A stretch of 64,000 bases of DNA, from NCBI RefSeq assembly GCF_027579695.1, contig NC_083583.1:5816260-5880259 (forward strand), written 5' to 3'. A model generated the notes under the pieces. It saw only the letters and a list, made by a program, of their open reading frames with translations. It searched no databases and had not been told where the DNA came from. Of this stretch, positions 41,915 to 53,900 are shown in pieces. A program made the translations under genes and the position numbers. How positions within the stretch are numbered: position 1 is the first letter of the stretch; the number at the start of each line of letters is the position of its first letter. The stretch is from Neoarius graeffei. Taxonomy: Eukaryota > Chordata > Actinopteri > Siluriformes > Ariidae.

Positions 41915-42240
41915 CGAGCTGGCCTAGTGGTTATCGTGTCTATCTTTCATTCAGGAGATCATGAGTTCTACTCGTGGTCGGGTCATACCAAAGACCATCA
42001 TAAAAATGATACCTACTGCCAATACAGATGCGAGTGGGGAGTCAAACTCTCGTGGTTACCAGAGGAATGGGCTAAAATTCCCACTGTAACCCTAGCTGTA
42101 TAGGTGAGAGGCCGAGGGCTACGGAAGCGGAGATTGGTGCTGCCCAATGTGCCTTAAGGGCCTGGTTAGTACTGGGATGGGAAACTGCCTGGGAAGACCA
42201 GGTCCTGGCACGGGAGGGACTTTGACTTTTGACTTTGACT
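41915..42240 (+). mobile_element. tRNA-derived SINE, GGCCTAGTGGTTATCG family
   Basis: A-box-like GGCCTAGTGGTTATCGTG, B-box region GAGTTCTACTC, then ACCATCATAAAAATGATACC and a GACTTTTGACTTTGACTTTG tail. An unbroken relative of 34612-35205. Confidence 0.7.
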
Positions 42241-42255
42241 TTGTAAGATTACAAT

Positions 42256-42470
42256 GGGGAAGCCATGGCCAAATGGTTAAAGAAACAGCTTTGGGACCAA
42301 AAGGTTGCTGGTTTGATTCCCTGAATCAGCAGGACTGGCTCAAGTGCTCTTGAGCAAGGCGCCTGACCCCTAACTGCTCCGGCAAGAGTGGTGGTTTACA
42401 TTGTGTCTGATTAGCCAAAGAAAAACTCATCAGTTCGGGCAAGAACCCGGCCATAACTAACTCAACTAAA
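42256..42470 (+). mobile_element. tRNA-derived SINE, GGAAGCCATGGCC family
   Basis: GGGGAAGCCATGGCCAAATG, GGTTGCTGGTTTGATTCCC, CTCTTGAGCAAGGCGCC. It lies directly after the previous SINE. Confidence 0.7.
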
Positions 42471-42524
42471 TTGGCATTGTAGAACAATACTGAAGACATC
42501 AAGACTATGAAATAACATACAGAA

Positions 42525-43052
42525 CATATACGGAATTATTCTAGCCACATTCACTGGATATGAGCAATCACACGCTCTGACTGGCTGCTCTACTACTAGG
42601 ATATCAGCTCATATACAGTACTGCGAGTAGAGAAAAACAAAATGGCGGCTCGTGTTGCTGAACCGACCGAGGACGAAATAAAAACTCGACTCGAAAACAA
42701 AACCCCAAAAAATACAAAAAAGAAAAAGCAAGAAAATATGAAATAAAAGTATTTGATGGTAAGAACGTATATTTATTATTTTTCAAGAATTATTATTATT
42801 GTTATTATCGAATTTTTCACAAATTGCTCCTGTCATTTCGCCGGTTTGTTTACATTCTAAGCAGAAATTATTTTGTCAGACATTTTGTAGCAAGTTTTTA
42901 TTTATTGAATTTGCAAAAAATAAAAATGTTCTGTTTTTCAAAATCCAGTGAATGTGGATAGAATAAAACAGTTATTCCACTCAATCTTGTCGTACATGGA
43001 TTATAACCCTATCAGCTCATGTACGACTCGATTTCATGGAATAACTGTTAAT
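42525..43052 (+). mobile_element. Crypton-like non-autonomous element, copy 3
   Basis: The left end CACATTCACTGGATATGAGC is mirrored by AATCCAGTGAATGTGGATAG; the right end is GTACGACTCGATTTCATGGA. The mini-exon at 42642 encodes MAARVAEPTEDEIKTRLENK then TPKNTKKKK. This resembles the N-terminal segment E-D-E-I..LLE.K...NTK.ATK of Crypton (tyrosine-recombinase) proteins. A GTAAGAACG donor follows the mini-exon. Confidence 0.6.
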
Positions 43053-43521
43053 TAGCTGCTGGAACGTCATTGAGAACTTATGGATGTTTGACAGCATTAG
43101 AAGTAAAAAGTGTGATGTGTCATTCACTAATAAATGGAAACTTTTTAGAAAGTGTTGGTAAATTCCTGTGGTATAAGAGGAATAAACACTTCAGTCTGCG
43201 TTGTTGTTGTTGTTATAGGAAAAGAATCCCCTTTTGTGTGGGAACAGTAACGCTGCTTCGTCACACCACCCTGTTGTTGATTACTTTCCTGTAACAGTCA
43301 TCGGATTTCTGTTACTGTGACAAGCATCTGATTTGATGTGAAAAGATCAGTCATTTCCCTTTGCTTACTTTAAATTTTTGTGTAAATGTACCGTACATGT
43401 CATGATTTTTTGCCATATCGCTCATCGGCAAACTCACGGCACAGGGATGCTGTGTTTCTGAAACGGTTTTACGTTTTCCTGCGCCCGCTGTCTCATCGCC
43501 GTGTCTCCTCCTGTGTCTCAG

Positions 43522-43793
43522 CGTAACATGAAGCGGAATGGCAGCAGAGCCTGCTTGACCAAGAAGACTCGCTTTGGCTCCCGTGAGAGGGACTGGCTGA
43601 AGGGCGACACCCAGCGCGGGTGTGTGTGTCTGTACGGGGCCACCGAGGTCGTGACTCCGGGACCCCAGACCGCGACCACGACCCAGCCCGACCTCAGACT
43701 GGTGCTGTGCTCCACCAGCACCACGGTGGAGGAGCTGTGTGCCCAGCGTCACGGCCAGGGCCTTTACCTGCAGCTGCACGGAGACCTGATCAG
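43522..43793 (+). CDS. phlpp2: phlpp2 exon 2: conserved N-terminus and start of the RA-like domain
   Basis: PHLPP2 is a PP2C-family Ser/Thr phosphatase with an RA-like region, PH domain, leucine-rich repeats and catalytic domain. It acts on AGC kinases such as Akt and PKC. Acceptor GTGTCTCAG; donor GTAACA. The exon reads RN then MKRNGSRACLTKKTRFGSRE, RDWLKGDTQRGCVCLYGA, a Thr/Gln-rich linker, and LYLQLHGDLI. It ends with AG of a split Arg codon. The family signature is strong. Only the N-terminal region is in this window. Confidence 0.93.
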
Positions 43794-43841
<48 letters not shown>

Positions 43842-44302
43842 GAATCAATCTGGCCTTGTTGGCGATTGTACCACATGCTCCTGGAACAAAATTCCTTTTA
43901 ACTAATCCCTGCTGTATGATGTCATCAGTGTGCACTTCTGACTCCGCCCACTCCCAGGATTGATGCATTGATTTATGAGTGCTGTCTTTCAATCGATTAT
44001 TATTGATATGATAAAAAATACACTGAAAAAAGGACAGACAACCGGCATGCAAAAAAAATTCATCTTTTTAAACTGATGAGCAGGCCCGTTTCAAGCTATT
44101 TGGGGGCCCTAGGCAAAGGGGGATCTGGGGCCCATAATTATCCCCCCCTCGACGAAAGGCCTTATGGCTGCCTACCCACTGAAGACTTAATAAATAAACA
44201 TCACACATATTGTAATCATTCTTACGATTTTTACTTAATAAATGAACTCTTTACATTACTATAAATAATTATCAAACCCAATTAAACACAAGAATAGACA
44301 AA

Positions 44303-44319
<17 letters not shown>

Positions 44320-44383
<64 letters not shown>
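44320..44383. repeat. (CA)n-(TA)n microsatellite used as Tc1 target
   Basis: CA repeats (44303-44319) pass into TA repeats up to 44383. Tc1 element C starts directly after the last TA. Confidence 0.95.
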
Positions 44384-44385
<2 letters not shown>

Positions 44386-45988
44386 ACCCCGATTCCAAAA
44401 AAGTTGGGACAAAGTACAAATTGTAAATAAAAACGGAATGCAATGATGTGGAAGTTTCAAAATTCCATATTTTATTCAGAATCGAACATAGATGACATAT
44501 CAAATGTTTAAACTGAGAAAATGTATCATTTAAAGAGAAAAATTAGGTGATTTTAAATTTCATGACAGCAACACATCTCAAAAAAGTTGGGACAAGGCCA
44601 TGTTTCCCACTGTGAGACATCCCCTTTTCTCTTTACAACAGTCTGTAAACGTCTGGGGACTGAGGAGACAAGTTGCTCAAGTTTAGGGATAGGAATGTTA
44701 ACCCATTCTTGTCTAATGTAGGATTCTAGTTGCTCAACTGTCTTAGGTCTTTTTTGTCGTATCTTCCGTTTTATGATGCGCCAAATGTTTTCTATGGGTG
44801 AAAGATCTGGACTGCAGGCTGGCCAGTTCAGTACCCGGACCCTTCTTCTACGCAGCCATGATGCTGTAATTGATGCAGTATGTGGTTTGGCATTGTCATG
44901 TTGGAAAATGCAAGGTCTTCCCTGAAAGAGACGTCGTCTGGATGGGAGCATATGTTGCTCTAGAACCTGGATATACCTTTCAGCATTGATGGTGTCTTTC
45001 CAGATGTGTAAGCTGCCCATGCCACACGCACTAATGCAACCCCATACCATCAGAGATGCAGGCTTCTGAACTGAGCGCTGATAACAACTTGGGTCGTCCT
45101 TCTCCTCTTTAGTCCGAATGACACGGCGTCCCTGATTTCCATAAAGAACTTCAAATTTTGATTCGTCTGACCACAGAAGAGTTTTCCACTTTGCCACAGT
45201 CCATTTTAAATGAGCCTTGGCCCAGAGAAGACGTCTGCGCTTCTGGATCATGTTTAGATACGGCTTCTTCTTTGAACTATAGAGTTTTAGCTGGCAACGG
45301 CGGATGGCACGGTGAATTGTGTTCACAGATAATGTTCTCTGGAAATATTCCTGAGCCCATTTTGTGATTTCCAATACAGAAGCATGCCTGTATGTGATGC
45401 AGTGCCGTCTAAGGGCCCGAAGATCACGGGCACCCAGTATGGTTTTCCGGCCTTGACCCTTATGCACAGAGATTCTTCCAGATTCTCTGAATCTTTTGAT
45501 GATATTATGCACTGTAGATGATGATATGTTCAAACTCTTTACAATTTTACACTGTCGAACTCCTTTCTGATATTGCTCCACTATTTGTCGGCGCAGAATT
45601 AGGGGGATTGGTGATCCTCTTCCCATCTTTACTTCTGAGAGCCGCTGCCACTCCAAGATGCTCTTTTTATACCCAGTCATGTTAATGACCTATTGCCAAT
45701 TGACCTAATGAGTTGCAATTTGGTCCTCCAGCTGTTCCTTTTTTGTACCTTTAACTTTTCCAGCCTCTTATTGCCCCTGTCCCAACTTTTTTGAGATGTG
45801 TTGCTGTCATGAAATTTCAAATGAGCCAATATTTGGCATGAAATTTCAAAACGTCTCGCTTTTGACATTTGATATGTTGTCTATGTTCTATTGTGAATAC
45901 AATATCAGTTTTTGAGATTTGTAAATTATTGCATTCCGTTTTTATTTACAATTTGTACTTTGTCCCAACTTTTTTGGAATCGGGGTTG
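44384..45988 (-). mobile_element. Tc1/mariner element C, complete, intact transposase
   Basis: ITR CAACCCCGATTCCAAAAAAG at the left and TTTTTTGGAATCGGGGTTG at the right, TA on both sides (44382-44383 and 45989-45990). Length 1,605 bp, same family as element B. The transposase on the - strand has no stop. Confidence 0.95.
44553..45626 (-). CDS. Tc1-like transposase, intact, 357 residues (375 from the upstream ATG)
   Basis: Cut-and-paste transposase of the Tc1/mariner superfamily. It binds the ITRs and inserts at TA. Starting at [20 protein letters not shown], it has two N-terminal helix-turn-helix domains ([30 protein letters not shown]), then the DDE core [17 protein letters not shown] and SPIENIW with 34 residues between the second Asp and the Glu (DD34E), and the glycine-rich [12 protein letters not shown]. 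The frame can start 18 codons earlier at 45680 (MTGYKKSIL). I prefer the inner Met because it matches the usual Tc1 start and length. It is antisense within phlpp2 intron 2 and differs from element B at only a few residues. Confidence 0.92.
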   Translation of the reverse strand: MGRGSPIPLILRRQIVEQYQKGVRQCKIVKSLNISSSTVHNIIKRFRESGRISVHKGQGRKTILGARDLRALRRHCITYRHASVLEITKWAQEYFQRTLSVNTIHRAIRRCQLKLYSSKKKPYLNMIQKRRRLLWAKAHLKWTVAKWKTLLWSDESKFEVLYGNQGRRVIRTKEEKDDPSCYQRSVQKPASLMVWGCISACGMGSLHIWKDTINAERYIQVLEQHMLPSRRRLFQGRPCIFQHDNAKPHTASITASWLRRRRVRVLNWPACSPDLSPIENIWRIIKRKIRQKRPKTVEQLESYIRQEWVNIPIPKLEQLVSSVPRRLQTVVKRKGDVSQWETWPCPNFFEMCCCHEI

Positions 45989-46659
45989 TATAAGCCATGC
46001 AGCTCGCTGAAACTAACTCTGACTATGACATTTTGATAAACACAATAAGTTAATCTGGGAGAAGTTGACAGTCTTTCACCTATTTGTGTGGCACATATTA
46101 GAATTTTTAGCCAGTCCTTGCAAGTTTGTAAGCCTGTTGTGCATGACAACGTTTACATCACTGTTATAAACACTGTCTACAAGATAACTACCATTAATGT
46201 AAGCTAGCTACCAAATTTGCTTGTCGACCCGCTTGGTATTAATGAGTGTGTACATTCTCACCAGTGTCTTGTTTTTTTCTGTCTTCCTCTTCCCTTTTCT
46301 TCTTTCTCTTCTGGCTCCCTGAGGGGTAATTTCGCTTCATATTTGATTTTGTTTTTTTTTTGCTGCGGAGCTCTGCAACCACTTGACTGGACGGAGATGG
46401 GCATTGAGGGGTTGACAACAGACTGTCATTGCACTTTTCGGCCAAAGCATGTAGGGAGGCGCTGTTGTGCATTAGGGGGCCCCCCCTTGGAACTAGGGTA
46501 TTTCAACAAGTGTCATTAGGTGCTGCGCTGCCGCGCTCAAAAAGTTGTCATTGCTATTGAATACATAACCAGTCGTTCGGCAGCAGGGGCCCTTCGAGGG
46601 CTGGGGCCCTAGGTAATTGCCAAGTCTGCCTACCTTGTTGCAACGGGTCTGCTGATGAG

Positions 46660-47877
46660 TGAATAATTTAGCAAGCTGATTTTTTTTTGTGACTCTGCTA
46701 CTTGGGATAGTCCTTGTCTCGATGTTATTATAATTCACAAATTAACGTTAGGCCTGTAACAGGTTCTGAACAAAGCTGTACACTTATCGATCGTAAAAAT
46801 TGTATTGTATCGTAGCAGATTCACTGGTATCACCAAATATCAAAGTGTTACCTTATGGTCCGAAACATTGACCATATTAGCCTACATGACCCAAGCTAGC
46901 TAAAACCCTTCATTGAAAACACAAACATGGTAACCTGAATGACTATCACTGTTCAAACCCAGGAATCATAAACCGAGCTAAATACCGCATTCTGTAAGGT
47001 CCCTGATCGATTTATCATGGAGTTACTCTTTTTCGGAAACAATGGTATTGATGCGTTCCTGGTTAGAAGATTAAAAAGAACACGTTTTTCACGTTTGGAG
47101 TGTTTGTCTGGTGTGTGAGGATCCAGGTACTGCAGTCGATTTTCGTCATTCACACCCCCAGACCATAGCGCTGTTTTAAAGTATGAGTCATTACTCTGTC
47201 ATTTTTTTTAGATTTTGTCACAGCTTGGATGAGTGGCACCTAATTTTCTTACCGGTTTTGGAGTGTGTGTAAGTTTGTGCACCCTCAGAAACAGAAGTGT
47301 TGTGTTCCAATCTGTGCTGCAGACAGACACAAACACAGACACGCCAAAGATTTCTCTCTTTTTGTTCATGACTGGAATCGAATATACTGTAGTTTCCCAG
47401 AAGTTGCCGAAGGCCGGGTTTGATCAGAGAGACCTGATACATGAGTGAAACTCTTAGGTGTGTGTGTGTGCGTGTGTGTGTGCGTGTGAGTGAGATTACC
47501 ACAGATTTTCGACAGAATTTCTACACATTTCCTTCCACAGAGAAAAGAACAGAAAACATGTTTCCTCCAGAATGACTTCTATTATAAGTCGAAGGGCAGC
47601 TGCTGAATTCAGTAGAAAAATGTAAAATAAGTGACAATAAAACACACAATCAAAATTAATCAAAAGAGTTTTATCTCATTTCCCAACACTGGAGCAATAC
47701 AGTGAAAAGTAGTTTCAGTTATTTAACACTTTCCTGAAGGTTTTGTGGTATCCAAAACATATTTCCTCACGACTTTTCTGCTGATTTTGGCAGAACCACA
47801 GATTCTTCCCTCTGAATAACGTGGTTCCGTCTCATAAAAGGATTACTTCTGCAAATGTATTGCTTTATTTCTATATA
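46660..47877. other. phlpp2 intron 2 segment, nothing recognised
   Basis: No exon or repeat termini found. A GT-rich run lies at 47457-47490. Confidence 0.45.
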
Positions 47878-48098
47878 TAGTGAATATAAAAAGTCTACAC
47901 ACCCCGTTAAAATGATCGGTTTTTCTGATGTTAAAAAAAATGAGACCATGATCAATAATTTCAAAACTTTTCCCACCTTTAATGTGACCTATAACCTGTA
48001 CAATTCAATTGAAAACCAAACAAATCTGTTAGGGGGGAAAAATAAAAAATTTAAAAAAAGTACAATAAGCTGGTTGCATAAGTGTGCACACCCTTAAA

Positions 48099-50523
48099 CT
48101 AATACTTTGTTGAAGCACCTTTTGATTTAATTACAGCATTCAGTCTTTTTGGGTCGGAGTCGATCAGCCTGCCGCATCTAGACTTGGCAATATTTGCCCA
48201 CTCTTCCTTGCAAAAGCGCTTCAGATCTGTCAGATTGCGAGGGCGTGTCTTGTGCACAGCCCTCTTCAGGTCACCCCACAGATTTTCAATTGGATTTAGG
48301 TCTGGGCTCTGGCTGGGCCATTCCAAAACATTTTTGGGGTCATTGTCGTGCTGAAAGATGAAATTCCTCTTCAGCTTTCTAGCAGACACCTGAAGGTTTT
48401 GGGCCAAAACTGACTGGTATTTAGAACTGTTGATAATTCCCTCCACCTTGACTAAAGCCCCTGTTCCAGCTGAAGAAAAACAACCCTGAAACATGATGCT
48501 GCCACCACCATGCTTCACCGTGGGGATGGGGTTCTTTTGGTGATGCGCAGTCTTGTTTTTGCGCCAAACATACCTTTTGGAATTGTGGCCAAAAAGTTCA
48601 ACCTTGGTTTCATCAGACCATAACACATTTTCCCACATGCTTTTGGGAGAGTTGATGTTATTTTTTTTGAAAAATTTAGCCAGGCCTGGATGCTTTTCTT
48701 TGTAAGAAAAGGCTTCTGTCTTGCAACCCTACCCCATAGTCCAGACATTTGGAAAATACGATTGTTGTCACATGTAGTACACAACAGTGGCGGCTGCTGG
48801 TTTTTAAAACAGGGGAAGCCCATTTTACGCATTCATCGTAAAACCTCTAGGCCAGATATCAAAGCATAGAAAGGTGTGCCCCATTAGCATAGTGAACTAG
48901 ACAACCCTACCTAGTGGCAGAAAGTATTTTTGCTTGTACATTTCATGTTATAGTCTGGCTTGCCAGGCTAGTGCCTCATATCCTTAATCAAAAATATCAA
49001 ACATCCAAAAATCACTGGCTATTCAACGAAGAGCCTTGAACATCATACCCTGATATGCAACACAGAGTCTTTAACACAACACCCAGCTGTGCAACACATC
49101 CTTGAACATCTTCTGCAACACAGTCTGGAAATTCATAACCAGGTAGGCTATGCAACACACAGAACCTTGAATATTATACCCAGGTATAACCTATAACACA
49201 GAGCCCACCATTCTCTTAGCATTACTGAACAATATACACACTTCAGATTCATGAACATGAACACTATTTATACACAAATTCTGCCCTCCACTCCTTTTCC
49301 AGAAAATGGTCTGTGACCCTGTCATACCAGCTGGTTGTGCTTTCCAGAGACTTCACCAATTTCTGTTAGCAGCTAGAACTGCAGATCCCAATAAGGCTCA
49401 AGCTAGCCTACAACCAGATTGAACTACAAATGAAATAAACGAGTGAATTCACGAATGATCAAACTGATAGAATGGATGAAAGTTAACGGAGCACAATGAG
49501 TAATATTTACATTTATTTACAGAGTAATGAACAGAGACATCAATGAGAAGAACCGTTTATATGAAAAGAAATTCGGACAGCACTTTGGCACATGACTACA
49601 CTTTCTCGACATCCGCTAGGGACTGACTGATCATACTTCCGTGTTCCTCGCCGAAGTACCGCCCTCCTCATGTCTTTCAAACACTACCTCCAATAATCCT
49701 TTATCAGCCCGGCTTCTTGTCCCTCCCACTGTCTTGTTTAGTCCCAGAGAAGCCCGGCTTCCCTGGAAGTGACGATTTTGTTGATTTTAACCAATAACAA
49801 CTAGCCTAAATTGGCTGTTCAGAGCCGTCTCGTAGACTGCAACGGATACCCGGCTGCCAGTCAGTGTTGCCAGATACTGCTGACGTTTTCCATCCCAAAA
49901 TATGTTCAAAACCCTCCAAAATGCACTTAAAACCGCCCAATCTGGCAACACTGCTGCCAGTCCATAGAGCCCATTGAAATAAGAAAGGTTACAGCCTGGC
50001 AGCAAAGGTGATTCTCGTAGCGAACTGCAAGTTCGTCAGACATCACTCAAATAAGTTACAGGATAGTTATGAACATAAATACAATCTTGGGCATATATTA
50101 TGTTATGCAAGTTATTGTTTTAATGAGAATTCAACGTCGTAGACGCTGCAGTTTGAGGAGAGAATTTTAGGGGAAGCTCGGCTTCCCTTGTTGTCTCTGA
50201 GAAATTGCCCCTGGTACACAACCAGTACTTGCCAGAAATTCCTGCAGCTCCTTCATTGTTGCTGTAGGCCTCTCGGCAGCCTCGCTGACCAGTTTTTATT
50301 TTGTCTTTTCATCAATTTTGGAGAGACGTACAGTTCTTGGTAATGTCACTGTTGTCCCATGTTTTCTCCACTTCTTGATGACTGTCTTCACTGTGCTCCA
50401 TGGTATATCTAATGCCGTGGAAATGTTTTTGTACCCTTCTCCTGACTGATACCTTTCAACAATGAGATCCCTTTGATGCTTTGTAAGCTCTCTGTGAACC
50501 CTGGCTTTTACTGGAGGAGGCAA
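48099..50523 (-). pseudogene. Tc1 transposase of element E, broken by hAT insertion, frameshift and catalytic deletion
   Basis: The N-terminus at 50296-50523 reads MPPPVKARVHRELTKHQRDL and YKNISTALDIPWSTVKTVIK. The C-terminal part at 48099-48638 has LWSDETKVELFG, FIFQHDNDPK and SPDLNPIENLW. Between HDNDPK and NVLEWPSQ about 15 residues are missing, reducing the second Asp to Glu spacing from 34 to about 19. A frameshift lies near 48520-48640. It cannot be active. Confidence 0.85.
48785..50213. mobile_element. non-autonomous hAT element in Tc1 E
   Basis: Perfect 8-bp duplication GTACACAA at 48777-48784 and 50214-50221. Ends CAGTGGCGGCTGCTGG and (inverse) CAGGGGCAATTTC. Subterminal GGGGAAGCCCATTTT and TTTTAGGGGAAGCTCGGC. 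No transposase ORF. Confidence 0.85.
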
Positions 50524-50859
50524 CTGAGTAAATGTCTGAACTTTATTTGGGGTTAATCAGACTCATTTTAATTGATGGCAGGTGTGAACCCAAAAAGACT
50601 GAACACTGTAATTAAATAAAAAAGGTGCTTCAACAAAGTATTAGTTTAAGGGTGTGCACACTTATGCAACCAGCTTATTGTACATTTTTTATTTTTTATG
50701 TTTTTGCCCTGAACAGATTTTTTTTGTTTTTCAATTGAATTGTACAGGTTATCGGTCACATTAAAGGTGGGAAAAGTTTTTAAATTATTTATTGTGGTCT
50801 CATTTTTTTACATCAGAAAAACCGAACATTTTAACCGGGTGTGTACACTTTTTATATCC

Positions 50860-50861
<2 letters not shown>

Positions 50862-50907
<46 letters not shown>
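50862..50907. repeat. (TG)n microsatellite
   Basis: Uninterrupted TG repeat at the right end of Tc1 E. Confidence 0.97.
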
Positions 50908-50909
<2 letters not shown>

Positions 50910-50989
50910 ATATATACTGTATACTTTATTTCTCCTTTTCTCCTTTAACTGAAGAATTAGACAGACTTTTAAGATATGACAACTGCCTT

Positions 50990-53900
50990 AGACATACTTC
51001 AGCATCTGCCGACTGACTACAGCATCTGCCGACTGACTACAGCATCTGCCCTTAGACACGCTTCAGCATCTGCCCTTATTAGACGCGCTTCAGCATCTGC
51101 CCTTATTAGACGCGCTTCAGCATCTGCCCTTATTCGACACGCTTCAGCATCTGCCCTTATTAGACGCGCTTCAGCATCTGCCCTTAGACATGCTTCAGCA
51201 TCTGCCCTTATTAGACACGCTTCAGCATTTGCCCTTATTAGACGCGCTTCAGCATCTGCCCTTAGACACGCTTCAGCATATGCCCTTATTAGACGCGCTT
51301 CAGCATCTGCCCTTAGACACACTTCAGCATCTGCCCTTATTTGACACGCTTCAGCATTTGCCCTTATTTGATGCACTTCAGCATCTGCCCTTATTAGACG
51401 CACTTCAGCATTTGCCCTTATTAGACGCGCTTCAGCATCTGCCCTTAAACACGCTTCAGCATCTGCCCTTATTAGACGCTCTTCAGCATCTGCCCTTATT
51501 AGACACACTTCAGCATCTGTCATTAGACACGCTTCAGCATCTGCCCTTAGACACGCTTCAGCATCTGCCCTTATTAGACACGCTTCAGCATTTGCCCTTA
51601 TTAGATGCACTTCAGCATCTGCCCTTATTTGATGCACTTCAGCATCTGCCCTTATTAGATGCGCTTCAGCTTCTGTCCTTATTAGACACGCTTCAGCATC
51701 TGCCCTTATTAGATGCGCTTCAGCTTCTGTCCTTATTAGACGCGCTTCAGCTTCTGCCCTTATTAGATGCGCTTCAGCATCTGTCCTTATTAGACCCGCT
51801 TCAGCTTCTGCCCTTATTAGACGCGCTTCAGCATCTGCCCTTAGACACGCTTCAGCATCTGCACTTATTAGACGCGCTTCAGCATCTGCCCTTATTAGAC
51901 GCGCTTCAGCATCTGCCCTTATTAGACGCGCTTCAGCATCTGCCCTTATTAGACGCGCTTCAGCATCTGCCCTTATTAGACGCGCTTCAGCATCTGCCCT
52001 TATTAGACGCACTTCAGCATCTGTCCTTATTAGACGCGCTTCAGCATCTGCCCTTATTAGACACGCTTCAGCATCTGCCCTTATTAGACACGCTTCAGCA
52101 TCTGCCCTTAGACACGCTTCAGCATCTGCCCTTATTAGACACGCTTCAGCATCTGCCCTTAGACACGCGTCAGCATCTGCCCTTATTTGACACGCTTCAG
52201 CATCTGCCCTTATTAGACGCACTTCAGCATCTGCCCTTATTAGACACGCTTCAGCATCTGCCCTTAGACACGCTTCAGAATCTGCCCTTATTTGACACGC
52301 TTCAGCATCTGCCCTTATTAGACGCACTTCAGCATCTGCCCTTATTAGACGCGCTTCAGCATCTGCCCTTATTTGATGTGCTTCAGCATCTGCCCCTATT
52401 AGACGCGCTTCAGCATCTGCCCTTATTAGACGCGCTTCAGCATCTGCCCTTATTAGACGCGCTTCAGCATCTGCCCTTATTAGACGCGCTTCAGCATCTG
52501 CCCTTATTAGACGCGCTTCAGCTTCTGCCCTTATTAGACGCGCTTCAGCATCTGCCCTTATTAGACGCGCTTCAGCATCTGCCCTTATTAGACGCGCTTC
52601 AGCATCTGCCCTTATTAGACGCGCTTCAGCTTCTGCCCTTATTAGATGCGCTTCAGCATCTGCCCTTAGACACGCTTCAGCATCTGCCCTTATTAGACGC
52701 GCTTCAGCATCTGCCCTTATTAGACGCGCTTCAGCATCTGCTCTTATTTGACGCGCTTCAGCATCTGCCCTTATTAGACGCGCTTCAGCATCTGCCCTTA
52801 TTAGACGCGCTTCAGCTTCTGCCCTTATTAGACGCGCTTCAGCATCTGCCCTTATTAGACGCGCTTCAGCATCTGCCCTTATTAGACGCGCTTCAGCTTC
52901 TGCCCTTATTAGACGCGCTTCAGCTTCTGCCCTTATTAGATGCGCTTCAGCATCTGCCCTTAGACACGCTTCAGCATCTGCCCTTATTAGACGCGCTTCA
53001 GCATCTGCCCTTATTAGACGCGCTTCAGCTTCTGCCCTTATTAGATGCGCTTCAGCATCTGCCCTTAGACACGCTTCAGCATCTGCCCTTATTAGACGCG
53101 CTTCAGCATCTGCCCTTATTAGACGCGCTTCAGCATCTGCTCTTATTAGACGCGCTTCAGCATCTGCCCTTATTAGACGCGCTTCAGCATCTGCCCTTAT
53201 TAGACGCGCTTCAGCTTCTGCCCTTATTAGACGCGCTTCAGCATCTGCCCTTATTAGACGCGCTTCAGCATCTGCCCTTATTAGACGCGCTTCAGCTTCT
53301 GCCCTTATTAGACGCGCTTCAGCTTCTGCCCTTATTAGATGCGCTTCAGCATCTGCCCTTAGACACGCTTCAGCATCTGCCCTTATTAGACGCGCTTCAG
53401 CATCTGCCCTTATTAGACGCGCTTCAGCATCTGCTCTTATTTGACGCGCTTCAGCATCTGCCCTTATTAGACGCGCTTCAGCATCTGCCCTTATTAGACG
53501 CGCTTCAGCTTCTGCCCTTATTAGACGCGCTTCAGCATCTGCCCTTATTAGACATGCTTCAGCATCTGCCCTCATTAGACGCGCTTCAGCATCTGTCCTT
53601 ATTAGACGCGCTTCAGCATCTGCCCTTATTAGACGCGCTTCAGCATCTGCCCTTATTAGACGCGCTTCAGCATCTGCCCTTATTTGACACGCTTCAGCTT
53701 CTGCCCTTATTAGACGCGCTTCAGCATCTGCCCTTAGACACGCTTCAGCATCTGCCCTTATTAGACGTGCTTCAGCATCTGCCCTTATTAGACGCGCTTC
53801 AGCATCTGCCCTTATTAGACACGCTTCAGCATCTGCTCTTATTTGACACGCTTCAGCATCTGCCCTTATTAGACGCGCTTCAGCATCTGCCCTTATTAGA

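Larger units (their letters stand above)
37370..43521 (+). other. phlpp2: phlpp2 intron 1
   Basis: GT...AG intron of about 6.15 kb. It holds a CAT triplet run (37442-37482), SINEs, a Crypton-like copy, a TCTA microsatellite and unclassified repeats listed separately. The stretches 38367-39580 and 40720-41700 show nothing coding; 39211-39285 is GATAT-rich. Confidence 0.75.
44081..46651. mobile_element. hAT element containing Tc1 element C
   Basis: Termini CAGGCCCGTTTCAAG and (inverse) CAGACCCGTTGCAAC. Perfect 8-bp duplication CTGATGAG at 44073-44080 and 46652-46659. Subterminal GGGGGCCCTAGGCAA is mirrored by TGGGGCCCTAGGTAATTGCC. No transposase is left. About 970 bp without the inserted Tc1. 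Confidence 0.88.
47878..50863 (-). mobile_element. Tc1-like element E interrupted by a hAT element
   Basis: Inverted ends TAGTGAATATAAAAAGTCTA and (inverse of right end) CAGTGGATATAAAAAGTGTA, continuing inward with CACACCCCGTTAAAATG against CACACCCGGTTAAAATG. The left flank is TA; the right abuts a (TG)n run, so the second TA is lost. Transposase pieces are on the - strand at 50296-50523 (N-terminus) and 48099-48832 (remainder). Confidence 0.85.

Noticed and set aside
44272..44503. ORFs of IY repeats next to Tc1 C
   Set aside because: Translation of a (TA)n/(CA)n microsatellite.
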